From Pseudo-nitzschia pungens (taxonomy: Eukaryota; Bacillariophyta; Bacillariophyceae; Bacillariales; Bacillariaceae), in contig CM074759.1 in assembly GCA_037355855.1 (NCBI GenBank), forward strand, positions 496,001 to 560,000: a stretch of DNA of 64,000 nt, in the 5' to 3' direction. This document shows positions 11,726 to 22,597 of this stretch, in pieces. Every line of letters begins with the position of its first letter. Position 1 is the stretch's first letter. Both the position numbers and the translations under genes were made by a program. The notes below the pieces were generated by a model. The model was not told where the DNA came from and searched no databases. It saw only the letters and a program-made list of their open reading frames with translations.

Positions 11726-13281
11726 TGCCCAGGCCGCTGGCACGGACGCGATTGTTGCCGGTCCCGCACCAACAAGCGCGGTTGGCAACGAACCGCCCGC
11801 GTGCCGCATGTAAAACCACACGAATAAACTAACGAGAATTCGATTAAAAAATCTTATCCCAACGGTGCCATCTCTTTGAATGCTTCCTATCCTCGAGGAA
11901 AAGAATGCCTCGCGAAGCAAAATGCGTTCGAACGCGTGGACGGGACGATTTGCGCTGGAATCGCCCTTTGCAACATCGATCTCAATAACAAAACACGGCA
12001 ATCATTGTCGTTGAATCTAGCTAGGAGTAGTCACTTTTTATGCACGGCAAGCACAGCTTGTGTTGCACCCTTCGAAAGGAAAGGCAACCGTGTTCCACGT
12101 GAAGTGAACGTCGTCGTACTCGGAACCAATGCAAATGCACAACTATCTACTGTACATTTTACGAAAGAGAGATGGCATAGAATCATGTATTGATGTTTCG
12201 GGCTTTCTTGCTTCAACAAGAAAATCCATTCCCATGGTAATAGCCTCTTAGCAACAGTACTACAAGCAATCGAAGGAATCCTGCTTCGAGGGCTCCGAAG
12301 GAAAGATGTTTCATCCGAGCTTTGCCATCGTTTAGTTGAATACGGTAAGATTACTGTATCTCATCATAGCATTTTTTGATGATGAGAACGTTGAGAAAAG
12401 AATGGAGATGCACCAAAAGTAAGGCCTTACCCTACAGTAAACCTTAATTGTTTCTTACGGTAACCTTATGCAACATGCCTGCGCATTCCATAATAAAAAA
12501 ATGATGTTGTCATTCATACGGTAAGATTACCGGTGCTCTTACCGTTCGATTGCATGGGTCAAACTGATCGCACTCGAATGTCGTACGTGCGTACTCGTAC
12601 CTCGTACTAGGAACTATACCGAAGCTTGAAAGGTAAGATACCAAGTTGAATATCCAGTCGTGTCATACACACGTGGGAATGGAATTCAAACAAGATTTTC
12701 ATTCCTTTATTTAAATACCGGTAAGATCTTACCACCAAAAGAACGAAAGAACGATCGGCCGATAATACTGTACGTAAGACTTTCCTGTACACGTACGGAA
12801 GAAAAAACGTTACGCAGTTCACCGGGCGACTTTCAGACTCTTGTTCCAAAGGTCACCCAAAAAGCCTGTAATTGGGTGACACCGCGGAATGCTGTTGTTC
12901 CGACGGTATTTCCTACGGATCATCGTCGAATGGAATACGGAATGCCACGAATAAGGATTGAACAATGGCCCGTTGACCATTGAAGGAAGACAAAGAATGT
13001 TTTGATGCAAGTCTTACGGAGAGAACAAGCATTGCATAGTAACCTTAACGTAACAAGGCTTGCCAATGGAATCAACAATCGTAAAATTCCATCGGTGATG
13101 TCGACTGGAACCCAATACCATGTAGTGCGATAGAGACGACGAACGATGTTCATCTCCATAATCAAAACGCACCTCGCCGACGTTGATTCGACCGAAGATC
13201 AATATCAACACAATAACTTGCCAGAAACCACAATACAATACTGCAATCTCTATTACTACTGCTCTTCTGTTTGTACCAACC
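11726..13281. other. Intergenic region
   Basis: About 1.55 kb with no supported gene. It is rich in GTAAGATTAC and GTAACCTTA words, for example near 12345, 12425-12475, 12520-12545 and 12720. It ends in the 5' flank of the methyltransferase gene. Confidence 0.55.
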
Positions 13282-14442
13282 ATGACGAGCCAGCAATGCG
13301 AACAAACGGTTGGGGAGGAAAAGAAAGAGGATGTGGGTGTTACTGGCGTTGCTACAAATAGCAAAAGTATTGCACCCGCCAACGCATTCGAAGAATTCGT
13401 ACCCGACCCGTCGCTGATACAGACCGTGTCACCCAAGCTTTGTTTTCGAGAAGAATGGAACGCCGACATCGACGAAGACGACGGTGCCGGTCCCGTCATC
13501 TTTCACGTCGCACTTCCTTCATCGACACCACAACAGTCTCTCACCCGCCTCACATTCCGTTGCCACGACCGTTCGTCCGGGGTCCTCCTTCCGTCGGAGA
13601 AAGAAGAGTTATCGCCATTGTCGTCGCAGAATGCGAGGGAGGGCGGTTTTGATACATTGTTCTTCGAAAAAGGATTCAGTCTCGAAGCCAAGACCGGCTT
13701 CCAAGTCTGGCCGGGGTCGAGGCTGATGGTGGAGGCTTTTGCATTGCACACGCTGGGCGAATTGACGACGAAGGGAGAGCCGCTCAACATACTCGAGGTC
13801 GGAGCTGGAATGGGTCTCGTCGGAACCTGTCTCGCAGCCGCCGGGCACCACGTGCTGATCACGGATCTCCCCTTGTTGGTGGACCATGGGATTGCAGCCA
13901 ATCTACGAAACAACCGACTCGACTCGGGGGACGAAGAAGCTTCGCCGCCCTCGTTCGTCGCCCACTGGCATCCGGAAGGAGAACTTCCATCGACCCAATT
14001 CGATAGCGACGACGACGACTCGGACTGCGACCCGGATCGCAGGGTGGGAACTCCTGTTCCCGTCGGTAAGGGTTGGGCCACAGCGGTGCCACTCGATTGG
14101 CGTTCGCCACTCCGAGAACAACTGTCGTCGGAAACCCTTGCTTCCACCGACATCATGGTGGGGTGTGATTGCTTGTTTCTGAGAGCCCTGATCGATCCCC
14201 TCCTGTCGGTCGTGGGTCAGTTCTTTGCGTCCTCGCGATCGTCCTCACCCGCGTTTTACTTCACGTACGAGCGCCGGAACATGATGGGGCTCTTCATTGG
14301 GTTGGAAGAATTGCTCCACAAAATCCGGAGCGAGACGGGATGGATTGTGGACCTGGTGGCGTGGCGGACGATCCCCGTCGAGGGCGACGGAGACCACGAC
14401 CTCCACATCTTTCGCTTGTCGCCGAAGTTGCCGGAGCGATAG
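13282..14442 (+). CDS. METTL21-like (Methyltransf_16) SAM methyltransferase
   Basis: Predicted S-adenosylmethionine-dependent methyltransferase of the seven-beta-strand protein-lysine group (METTL21/22/FAM86-like), 386 aa. Motif I is LNILEVGAGMGLVGTCLAAA (about 169-188). It is preceded by GFQVWPGSRLMVEAFA, the family's substrate-side 'G..VWP.G..LA' block, and followed by an acidic motif VLITDLP. A later VGCDCLFLRALIDPL stands where the family has the conserved D-x-x-Y-like strand, here D-C-L-F. An Asp-rich insertion separates motifs II and III. The substrate is unknown. The ATG at 13282 has a good context (accATGacg); the open frame continues upstream to an in-frame ATG at 13183, which would add 33 residues that look like UTR. 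Confidence 0.8.
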   Translation: MTSQQCEQTVGEEKKEDVGVTGVATNSKSIAPANAFEEFVPDPSLIQTVSPKLCFREEWNADIDEDDGAGPVIFHVALPSSTPQQSLTRLTFRCHDRSSGVLLPSEKEELSPLSSQNAREGGFDTLFFEKGFSLEAKTGFQVWPGSRLMVEAFALHTLGELTTKGEPLNILEVGAGMGLVGTCLAAAGHHVLITDLPLLVDHGIAANLRNNRLDSGDEEASPPSFVAHWHPEGELPSTQFDSDDDDSDCDPDRRVGTPVPVGKGWATAVPLDWRSPLREQLSSETLASTDIMVGCDCLFLRALIDPLLSVVGQFFASSRSSSPAFYFTYERRNMMGLFIGLEELLHKIRSETGWIVDLVAWRTIPVEGDGDHDLHIFRLSPKLPER

Positions 14443-15271
14443 GGTGAGTTGGGGGGCACTGAACGTATGGAATAACCCCGCAAAGACTGCTCGGCGTTGG
14501 CAAAAAAAGACCGGATACTAGACTTGTTTTTGCGTCATTCTTCCGGATTTTTTGGCATTAGAGGAGATGATGGTTTCTTGTCGAGATTGTGATTCGGGGA
14601 AGGTTGTGTTGTACCATTCTTCAAACAGACGCTATCCAAGAAGGAAGCATGTTGATTCTTACGAAATAAATATCATGTGACACTTGGTTTGCATTTTTGA
14701 GATTGTCTTTCTGCACATACATACATACTACTACTACTACTACTCTAGAAGTATTTACTAATTTAGAGACTATGTAGCATACGTCAAGTGTTTGCATCAA
14801 AATTACAGAACAAGGACGTAAGGTTTTACCGTATTTGTCGAGGCGAAGAGGTGATGGTGTCAAAAGGAGGGCTAATCACATCAAAAACTTGTGAGATGCG
14901 TGTTTCAATGAAAACAAAAAATAACGGTATTTTGTAAGATTACTTCGTATTTCGTGATGACTGTCTCATCGTCATCAAGGAAAAAAATCTTTCTTTTCTT
15001 TCTCGGATCATCGCCACGGGCAACATCGGGCATCGGGACAAGCAAGTATTATTCCAACAGTTGTCAGAAATCACACGTGTTTTCTTTCCTTTCGGGAGTG
15101 CACAAAGTTCGAAAATACCATTCGTTGTCTTGCGATCCGTGTTGCATCCCCTCGGAAGAAATTGATAGCATACACCCCTACAATTCTACATACCATACCG
15201 CTGCGGTTATTGTAATTGGGCAGGGAGATTAAAAAGTGCCAAACGGAACGCAGAACCGAAGCCGTCCCAGG
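14443..15271. other. Intergenic region
   Basis: About 830 bases between two genes on the same strand. It contains a short ACT repeat at about 14727-14745. No gene seen. Confidence 0.6.
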
Positions 15272-16996
15272 ATGCTCTTCCCGCTGTTTCCCATGCCGAA
15301 CTCTCGAATGAGGCAACTGCATCTTTTAGCTCTTGCCTTATTGGTTGCGTCGATGCTATTGGGAACCACCGTGCCAACAGTCCTTGGCTTTGCGCCGTCA
15401 CCACGGGGTCGGCTATCCTCGCGGGATAACTCCGGTTGCGCCATCCCCAACACGGGTAGTGGAGTCGGACACCAACGAGGGTCCGTGCTGTTCTCTGCCC
15501 CCAACGACACCGACACCCAAAAAGAGGAAAACCTTCGCCTTCTGGAGTCGATTCGGTCCATGCGGGTCAAGGAACTCAAGGCGGAACTGGCGGAGCGGAA
15601 CATTTCCTCCGCCGACGCCTTTGAGAAGGAAGAACTCGTTCAGCGGCTCTACAAGGCCAAGCAGCAAACCGCGAACACCCCCACACCCTCGGCCACCCCC
15701 GCCAGCTCGCCCGGCGTGCTCCGCACCAATCTCTTCTTCACAGGGGTGGACACGGACCGATCCATGGCGGGCATCGCCTCTGACACCTCCGAGAGGGTCA
15801 CCATCCGGGCCGACGCCGGGAGCGATCCCTATCCCACGGTGGTACTGGACGTGCACGACGGCAACCGTGGGTTTCCCCTAAAACTCCTCGTGGACACGGC
15901 CTGTTCCGGGTTGGTGCTGCGTCCCTCGGTGGTTCGGAGGCATTCGGGATCTCTGAAATCGTACTCGACCCCCGTCACCATGACGGGAGGTGCCGGAGCC
16001 GCTGCCAGCACCGGCCTGACCCAGGTCGAATCCTGTTCCTTCGGTGGCGCACCACAGCAGCGACTGGGTCCGTTGCCGGCCGCGGTTCAGGACATTGGTG
16101 CCCTCCCGCTGGAACTGGACGGGATTCTCGGCCTTTCGGTGCTGGGTCGATACGCCTGCGTGGAATTCGATTTGGACAGGGGGTGCTTGGCGCTCTACGA
16201 GAACGAGTTTCGGCCACCCCTCGACGGCGGCGACAGCGAAGTCATGGTCGCCGAAGCAGAGCTGTCCCCTACCAAGCTGGGAATCTGGACGGTTGACATG
16301 TCGGTTTTGGTGGAAGGAACCACTAGCAAGCCCGTCAAGATGCTGGTCGACACCGGGGCTATGTGCACCTTTCTTACCCACAGGGGCCTGGAGCAGACGG
16401 GTATTTCCAAGTCATTCGTGAAGGATTTGACCCGACCCACCGGGGCAATGGGATCCGACAACATGGCCATGAGCCTGACCAAGCGCATCGAACTCGACGC
16501 GAACGCGCCCGTTGCGTTCGGGAAACGCTCCAATGCGCCGCTGCCGGGTCTCTCCCTCCGCGGTTCCCTGCCGATCGACATTGGAAACATCGGCATTCTG
16601 GACGACCAGCTCGCCACGGACAACGTTGTCGGGATTCTGGGCATGGACGTTTTGTCCAAGGCATCCAGGATCCGAATGACCGTCCGCGGACCAATCCCGA
16701 GACTGACCCTCTACCAGAAAAAACAACGGTTCGAAGCGGAACGCGGCAACGCGTCTGCCGAGTCGCCCAAACAAAGAATCACCGCCGACGCTGCGTCCCC
16801 GACGGTCGAGAGCACCGCAACGGATGCGGTAACACGAGAGAAGGAATCGGAGGATGGTGACAATCCGATTCGCGCATCCTCCTCCGAGCCGACAAATGCA
16901 CCATCATCGTCTTCAGAATCCGTTTCATCTGAAACGGAAGCAGAAGTTCCTCCACCGAAGAAGAAGAAAAAGAAGAAGAAGCGTCGATACGATTAA
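15272..16996 (+). CDS. Plastid-targeted SAP-like and tandem retropepsin-like protein
   Basis: Hypothetical protein of 574 aa with an unusual layout. A hydrophobic signal sequence (LLALALLVASMLLG) ends at VLG|FAPS, the diatom ASAFAP-type junction, followed by a Ser/Arg-rich transit-like stretch, so import into the complex plastid is predicted. Residues about 89-130 form a SAP-like helix pair (SMRVKELKAELAERNI then FEKEELVQRLY). Two aspartyl-protease half-domains follow. The first has LLVDTACSG with Asp208 and a GILGLSVLG flap-strand partner near 286. The second has MLVDTGAMC with Asp360 and GILGMDVLS near 453. Both repeats thus keep D-T plus the downstream G-I-L-G. The tail is Ser/Glu-rich and ends in nine basic residues before YD. 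Start ATGs at 15272, 15293 and 15308 are possible; all keep the signal. Protease activity is not proven, because the first site reads DTA rather than DTG/DSG. Confidence 0.75.
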   Translation: MLFPLFPMPNSRMRQLHLLALALLVASMLLGTTVPTVLGFAPSPRGRLSSRDNSGCAIPNTGSGVGHQRGSVLFSAPNDTDTQKEENLRLLESIRSMRVKELKAELAERNISSADAFEKEELVQRLYKAKQQTANTPTPSATPASSPGVLRTNLFFTGVDTDRSMAGIASDTSERVTIRADAGSDPYPTVVLDVHDGNRGFPLKLLVDTACSGLVLRPSVVRRHSGSLKSYSTPVTMTGGAGAAASTGLTQVESCSFGGAPQQRLGPLPAAVQDIGALPLELDGILGLSVLGRYACVEFDLDRGCLALYENEFRPPLDGGDSEVMVAEAELSPTKLGIWTVDMSVLVEGTTSKPVKMLVDTGAMCTFLTHRGLEQTGISKSFVKDLTRPTGAMGSDNMAMSLTKRIELDANAPVAFGKRSNAPLPGLSLRGSLPIDIGNIGILDDQLATDNVVGILGMDVLSKASRIRMTVRGPIPRLTLYQKKQRFEAERGNASAESPKQRITADAASPTVESTATDAVTREKESEDGDNPIRASSSEPTNAPSSSSESVSSETEAEVPPPKKKKKKKKRRYD

Positions 16997-18278
16997 ATAC
17001 TGCGTGTGCTAGAAAGATGCAATCCCCCTCCGCTTCCGGAGCTTTTCAATTTCACCGCATATTCAAAGAACGTACGAAGAGAATGCGCAGGGACCTACTC
17101 GGATGCATCGAAAGACCATTATCCTTCAGGTTGGCATTCGGAACAACAGCTACCCCAAGGAAGTTTGTGGTTCCGTGATGGAACGCGGATGTTTCATAGC
17201 TATTTTGATTGCAGCAACGATTTTTCCGCGCGTGATGGCCGATGGAGTGAGGAGTGAGCGATTGAATGCAATGGAATTTCATTTTAAATGATTTCCGCAC
17301 CAGAATAGAATTAGATTCCCAACGAGAATGGCGAGGAGCAACGGAAACTTCAAAAAAATAACTAGATCACCAGGCGATGTATATAATATATCCATTGTAT
17401 ACATCACGAAAATCATTCTTCTAGCACGGCGACGGAGGATGAATGGTGCCTGTGTGTTGCTCGTTCTCAATTCGATTGACTTTCTCTGGAAATTCTTTTT
17501 TTGTTCTTCCCTTCTGTACGATGGTCTTAAAACGCCAAATGATACTCGATAAGAAAGTAAGCATCATTCCGAGTAAGAAATAGTAACCCCAAGAGCAGTG
17601 ATGAAAGTATTGTTATTATTGTGGTTAATTCTTTCGATGAGATCATAACACCATTTAAAGCAGCAGAGCAGTTTTCGTAGTTTGGTTGAAGTTGAATTTC
17701 GAATCTTAGTACGTGCGTTCGTATGATGTAGTATCACAGAAGCGTGCGGGCAGGAAAAAACGATGACAGCGATGGGTGGAAACAAACAAGACCGCAACCG
17801 GAACGCGTGCAGTGTTGTGTGCAAGCAACACGACGGTGGCGATGGCGATGGCGATGGCTATGGAGTGATTGCTCGACATTTCGTGCCTATTATTGAAGTA
17901 AATAGTGTAATGACGCAGTCGGCGTTTCGATAATATGTATCCATCGTTCAATCCTTCAAACGCTTTCCATCCAAGGGCCTCAAAATGGATCTATAGAGGC
18001 ATCGCATACTGAGCTACACTCCACAGAGGCGGGCCTCCTATTACAATTATCTACACGATTGAAAACTTCAAAAGTTCATAGTTTAGTACGTAGTAGTTGG
18101 TAATGTTTCTAATCTCTATGCTTGTGCGTTGATTTTCGTTTGTTTGTTTGTTCGTTCGTTCGTTCGTTCGTTCGTTGTTCCTTTGTTTGTTTGTTCATTG
18201 TAAATTATATACGTGATTTGTGTAGATGGATACACATACAGACACATACTGCGTTTGATCGATTCTCAACAAACTAAC
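16997..18278. other. Intergenic region between convergent genes
   Basis: About 1.28 kb, no supported gene. A compound TTTG/TTCG tetranucleotide tract lies at about 18140-18196, just beyond the stop of the Gln-rich gene and so probably in its 3' UTR. Confidence 0.55.
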
Positions 18279-19766
18279 TTAGCAGCCATTTTCCTGGTCG
18301 CTGACCAGTGTCATCATCTTGGATTTGTTATAGTAGTGAGTGCCAAAGGCCGAGTAGTACATTGGTTTGCCCATCTTTTTCTTGCTGGGTTTGCCCAATA
18401 CTTCGTCGACGTCGACATCAACACCCACATCGGTGCCACTCACATCTATAATGACCTCGTTGTTCTCCCCGTCGTCGATGCTGTTTTCATTGTTATTGTT
18501 TTGAATCATGCTGTTGTTGGCTTTCTTTTTCTTGAAATTGAAGACACGCCTGCTAAATTCTCTGCGAACCATGCCCTTGCGTTGTTGCGGTGGCGGCGGT
18601 GGGTTGTCCACAGTAACTTCCATTGAGATGTTGTTGTTGTTGACGTTTGTGTGTTCGTCTGGTTCTTCACCTCCCGGTTTGACTTGGATGCCATCGTAAT
18701 ACGGCGGATTCTGGAGCAATTGAAGCTTTTGAAGCTCCAACAAATCGCCTCTCAGATCTAGATATTCTTCCGCACCTTCATCCAGAGCCAGAAAGTAATT
18801 TCCACCATCAACAGCGATGTACGATGCAATGTCGGAGAACTGCTCCTGCGAGTCCGAGTCGCTGTTGTCAACGTCGTGGGAGTTGTTATCAGAAACCGGA
18901 TTCGTATTTGATACGTCCATGGAATTGGTATGTCCAAGGGCGGGTGGCGGTGTACTACTGCTTCCTGTTAGTGTAGCTGCCAATGGTGGAACTTGAAGCC
19001 AGTCGGCAACGGGGACTTGCGTTGTGTGCTGTTGATACTGTTCCTCCTCCCTAACCACACACGATTGTGGCTGTAAACTTGAATGGTTATCCATAGTCTT
19101 CCTTCTCCGTTGTCGGACTATTGTTATTGTGATTTCTTCGGGAGGAACGAACGGCTTGTTAATATTAGCGGGGTGCAAGGGATCCTTGGAAGGGTCGTAC
19201 CTTGGATCAGGTCGGATCGATCCAAAGGGAATGGACGAAACATCGTCGCTGTTGTCATTTTCATCACGACTTGGCCGTGTCGTCGTTTGAAGTGGCACAT
19301 GCTGCCGAGGGTAATTTAGATATTGTTGTTGCTGTTGTTGTTGCTGTTGTTGATGCTGCTGTTGTAGCAGTAGTTGTGAATGTTGCTGCTGCCAAGCCAT
19401 GGTGCCATTGTGAACCTGCGCAGCAGGATGCTGGTGATTGACATTCGGAGCTGCAGCGGGTACTGCATAATACTGCGGCGGAGGACTGAGATTGTTGCTA
19501 TTGGTGTACAAAGGATGGTTTGGTTTGGTTGGAACCATAGCAATCTCTTGCCGCGGGGGTACGGGACTCACTACAGGGCTGACTACCCGAGATTGTTGTT
19601 GTTGTTGTTGTTGTTGTTGAAATTGCAGTTGGGTGTTGGCTGCGATGCCTCCACCGGCTCGAATTGGGAACTGCGATTGGTTGTTAGAAGCTAGTCCTGG
19701 CTTAGTGGTTGTTGTTGCTGCCATTATCGGAGTTGAAGCATACTGTGCTTTAGGGTTGTTGGACAT
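18279..19766 (-). CDS. Gln/Pro-rich hypothetical protein
   Basis: Not recognised. A single exon encodes 495 aa from the ATG at 19766; the codon opening the longer frame is GTG. The N-terminal 230 residues are dominated by Gln runs encoded by mixed CAA/CAG, with Pro, His and Asn. There follows a conserved-looking block, DVSSIPFGSIRPDPRYDPSK, with a Pro/Asp-rich continuation ending FVPPEE. The middle has a Ser/Asp-rich stretch and a helical DLRGDLLELQKLQLLQNPP. The C-terminal 100 residues carry a basic segment (RREFSRRVFNFKKKK) and end in a compact KPMYYSAFGTHYYNKSKMM. No signal peptide or membrane helix is seen. A nuclear regulatory or RNA-granule protein would fit the Gln-rich composition, but this is only inference. 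Confidence 0.6.
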   Translation of the reverse strand: MSNNPKAQYASTPIMAATTTTKPGLASNNQSQFPIRAGGGIAANTQLQFQQQQQQQQQSRVVSPVVSPVPPRQEIAMVPTKPNHPLYTNSNNLSPPPQYYAVPAAAPNVNHQHPAAQVHNGTMAWQQQHSQLLLQQQHQQQQQQQQQQYLNYPRQHVPLQTTTRPSRDENDNSDDVSSIPFGSIRPDPRYDPSKDPLHPANINKPFVPPEEITITIVRQRRRKTMDNHSSLQPQSCVVREEEQYQQHTTQVPVADWLQVPPLAATLTGSSSTPPPALGHTNSMDVSNTNPVSDNNSHDVDNSDSDSQEQFSDIASYIAVDGGNYFLALDEGAEEYLDLRGDLLELQKLQLLQNPPYYDGIQVKPGGEEPDEHTNVNNNNISMEVTVDNPPPPPQQRKGMVRREFSRRVFNFKKKKANNSMIQNNNNENSIDDGENNEVIIDVSGTDVGVDVDVDEVLGKPSKKKMGKPMYYSAFGTHYYNKSKMMTLVSDQENGC

Positions 19767-22597
19767 GATCCAGCACACGTAAGCGCTGAGTTTTGTGTTC
19801 TTCAGTTCGGTTCGTTGCGTGACAATGAAATGACTGGAGGTGCGTTCAGTAATGGGCCTTTTCTCTCAGAAAATCTCTAGAACACTCTCTTTCCGATTGA
19901 AGTCAATAGAAAATCGCTTACAGATAATGAATAGCAAGCGCGGCACCAAGTCGAATTGAATGGGTCGAAACTTTCGCTGTTACCGAGTCGAGTCTGCTCC
20001 AGTGTAAAAAGAGTATTAGTCGTGCTCTCCCTGTCTCACGCCTCTCTCTGCGATAATCCCAGCGTTTGAAAAGAGTCGTGTGTATGTTAATGGCGTTCAG
20101 TTCCGTTGACACCGCTGATTAGTGTTAATTAATGTGTGTGCTTAGATAAATGATTGCAAATGGAAATTTCGGTTCGAACTCTTTAGTGAGTAGAAGTGGG
20201 CGGGTTTTGCACACACAGCAGAATCAATGAATCTGGCAACGATGCCTTATGCACAAAAAAAGATTATTCGGGCGTGCTGAAAAATAAAAAATATTCTTCG
20301 GGAGTTTCACAGGAAGACCGGTAATTACCAGGTAACCTTATGACTACCGTACCCGTAACTTACTCGTACAAGAAGTACAGGGGACAACAACTTCTACGTG
20401 TACGAGTCAGACGATTGGTAACGGTACTTTTGCACGATAGTAACCCACAATGGGAGACAAAACCGGTACGTAACTGAAAAAAGGTGCACGCGCTGTTTAC
20501 GTTGCTTCCTGAACGAGTCGCAGGCACTCGAGATTCTCACAGCGCTTTCCTCTAGATAAGACTAAAAGTCTTGCTGTCGTGCCAAGATCGACAACTTGGT
20601 CGTGAGTAGACCATCGTTGGAATTATACTAAGTTCTACAGGACACAACTATTTTCAAGTTTTCCATACAGAATCGCAATGGCGAGCATCCACGAGTCACC
20701 GATATCGCCAGTTCCATAACCTTCAGCAAATAATCTTAAATAGACGAAATGCCACTCAGTGACAGAAACGATCGTCACTTTCCCCCAGCACATAGGCTTG
20801 TTGGTGAGCGCGCAGCTCGCGGAAATTTCTTGTTTTTGACCAACGGAAGATGCCTTCCCTAACAATTGTTTCCGTTCCATGGCGATGATACGGAATCTAT
20901 TCGGATCGCGTCCCCAAAATTTCTCGGAGAATCGATTTCGATGGGACGCAACGTAGCAGTGGCGTTGGATTTCTCGATGAAACAACGCTGCCGCCGCTGT
21001 CACAGACAGAGAATCTTCTGATGATGACGTTCCACCATCAGAAACTTGTGTTATTCCGGCGATACTATGATGTGGCACCGTTAAACAATGTTTCCTAGAA
21101 TAGAGTCCCACCAAGCTACGGTACTCTATCTAAAGCTCTCTCTAATCCCGTACGTCATGAGGGGTTAGTAGAAATAAATACTGTAATACGGTAAGATTAC
21201 CTGGTAACCTTAATCATAAAAGAATAATAATACTTCCTACGTACCGTACGGTAAGGTTACCTTACTGTACTGTAATGGTGATATGATTATTACGAAGCAT
21301 TTTTCGGAACGAATCTTCCACCTGGAAAACTGAAAAAGATTTTGAAGTTCTCAAAATCAACAATTTTATCGGTACGTCTTACGTACAATTACCGGCACAG
21401 TTTCTCCCCTAGTATCACCAGCAGTCAACTGCTTCGAAACAATTGAGATCTGCAAAAGGGCAATCATTTCTTTGCACACACTTGTTTGTGCTGGTGATGC
21501 TTCAAATGACAAAAGAAGCAAATCCTTCTCTCAAGAAGATGGTAATATCAGCAACTGCTGGATGGACTTCAGTGTCTCAATACGATATCTACTAGTAGTA
21601 CTACTAGTACGACTAGTACGACTAGTAGTAGTAATCTCCTCCACAAGTCAACTTCACCAAGTTCTTGTGCTGGTCAGTAGACAAGATTATGCTGCTGCTG
21701 TTGTTGTTATTATCCCTGGATGAGCTGATGTCACTCTGAAAGAAAGAACAATACAAATCAGATTATTACTAATAGTATGACTCATGCTACTAGTAGTAAG
21801 ATTTATGCTCAACATACTGTTACGGTAAGTTAGGTCTCTGATATACCGTAACATGAAAAAAAATTATGTTATCATCTTGTCTATTACTGTACTTTTTTTA
21901 ATGGACGACGATACGTATGATGTACGTATGTTTATCTCCACCTTAATACTAAGTAACCTTAAGATCTTACGTAATTAAGGTTTACCGTAGTTTTTGCGCT
22001 GGAGCAAGTTTGAAAGAGAACCCTTCCAATTTTTAGTCAGAAGAATACGAAGAACGTAGTAAGAAAAGGAAAATGTTTTGACTTTTTCGATTTTTAGCTA
22101 GCAATTGTTTATCATTACGGGACCATTATTTATCCAATTTATCATTCTATTTCCAAAATTTTCCTAAACGATATGCGTAATTAATTTTTGGAAAGGTTAT
22201 TGACCGTAAAATGTAATACAGCTGAAAATAAGCATGATAGGAAGTCGAGTAAACCTACCGGTACGGTACTTGCACTCCGACTAGTATGTAGTACTACTTA
22301 CGTACAGGAATACGTTCTGTACAATTTAGTAGTACTATTACATTTTTACACGTACTTGACAGTAGTATTATTTTTCTTGATAAGGATTGCTAGAGATCTT
22401 CTCGTCTTGGTCTAAGAAGGATATGCAATCTACCGGTACAGGTACTGTCGCGATGAACTACAGGAACATATTTTCTTGAAGACAAATTAAATTGATCGTT
22501 GTCCCACATATTCGTGCTTCGGGGAAGATATTTGAAGAAGTAAGACTTCGTGGAAATACGAGATGCTACTCGTTCAGCTGACGACGGCAGATACTTC
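19767..22597. other. Large intergenic region with word clusters
   Basis: About 2.8 kb without a confident gene. GTAAGRTTAC-type words cluster at 20320-20470, 21180-21265, 21820-21850 and 21950-21995. ACTAGTAGTACTAGTACGACTAGT-type words lie at 21588-21632 and 21765-21802. A 159-codon open frame on the minus strand (21114-20635) has no ATG in its first half and no recognised domain, and could be a gene remnant. Confidence 0.5.

Noticed and set aside
17990..18035. Minus-strand TAGCTCAGTATGC resembling a tRNA D-arm
   Set aside because: The remaining cloverleaf elements are absent.
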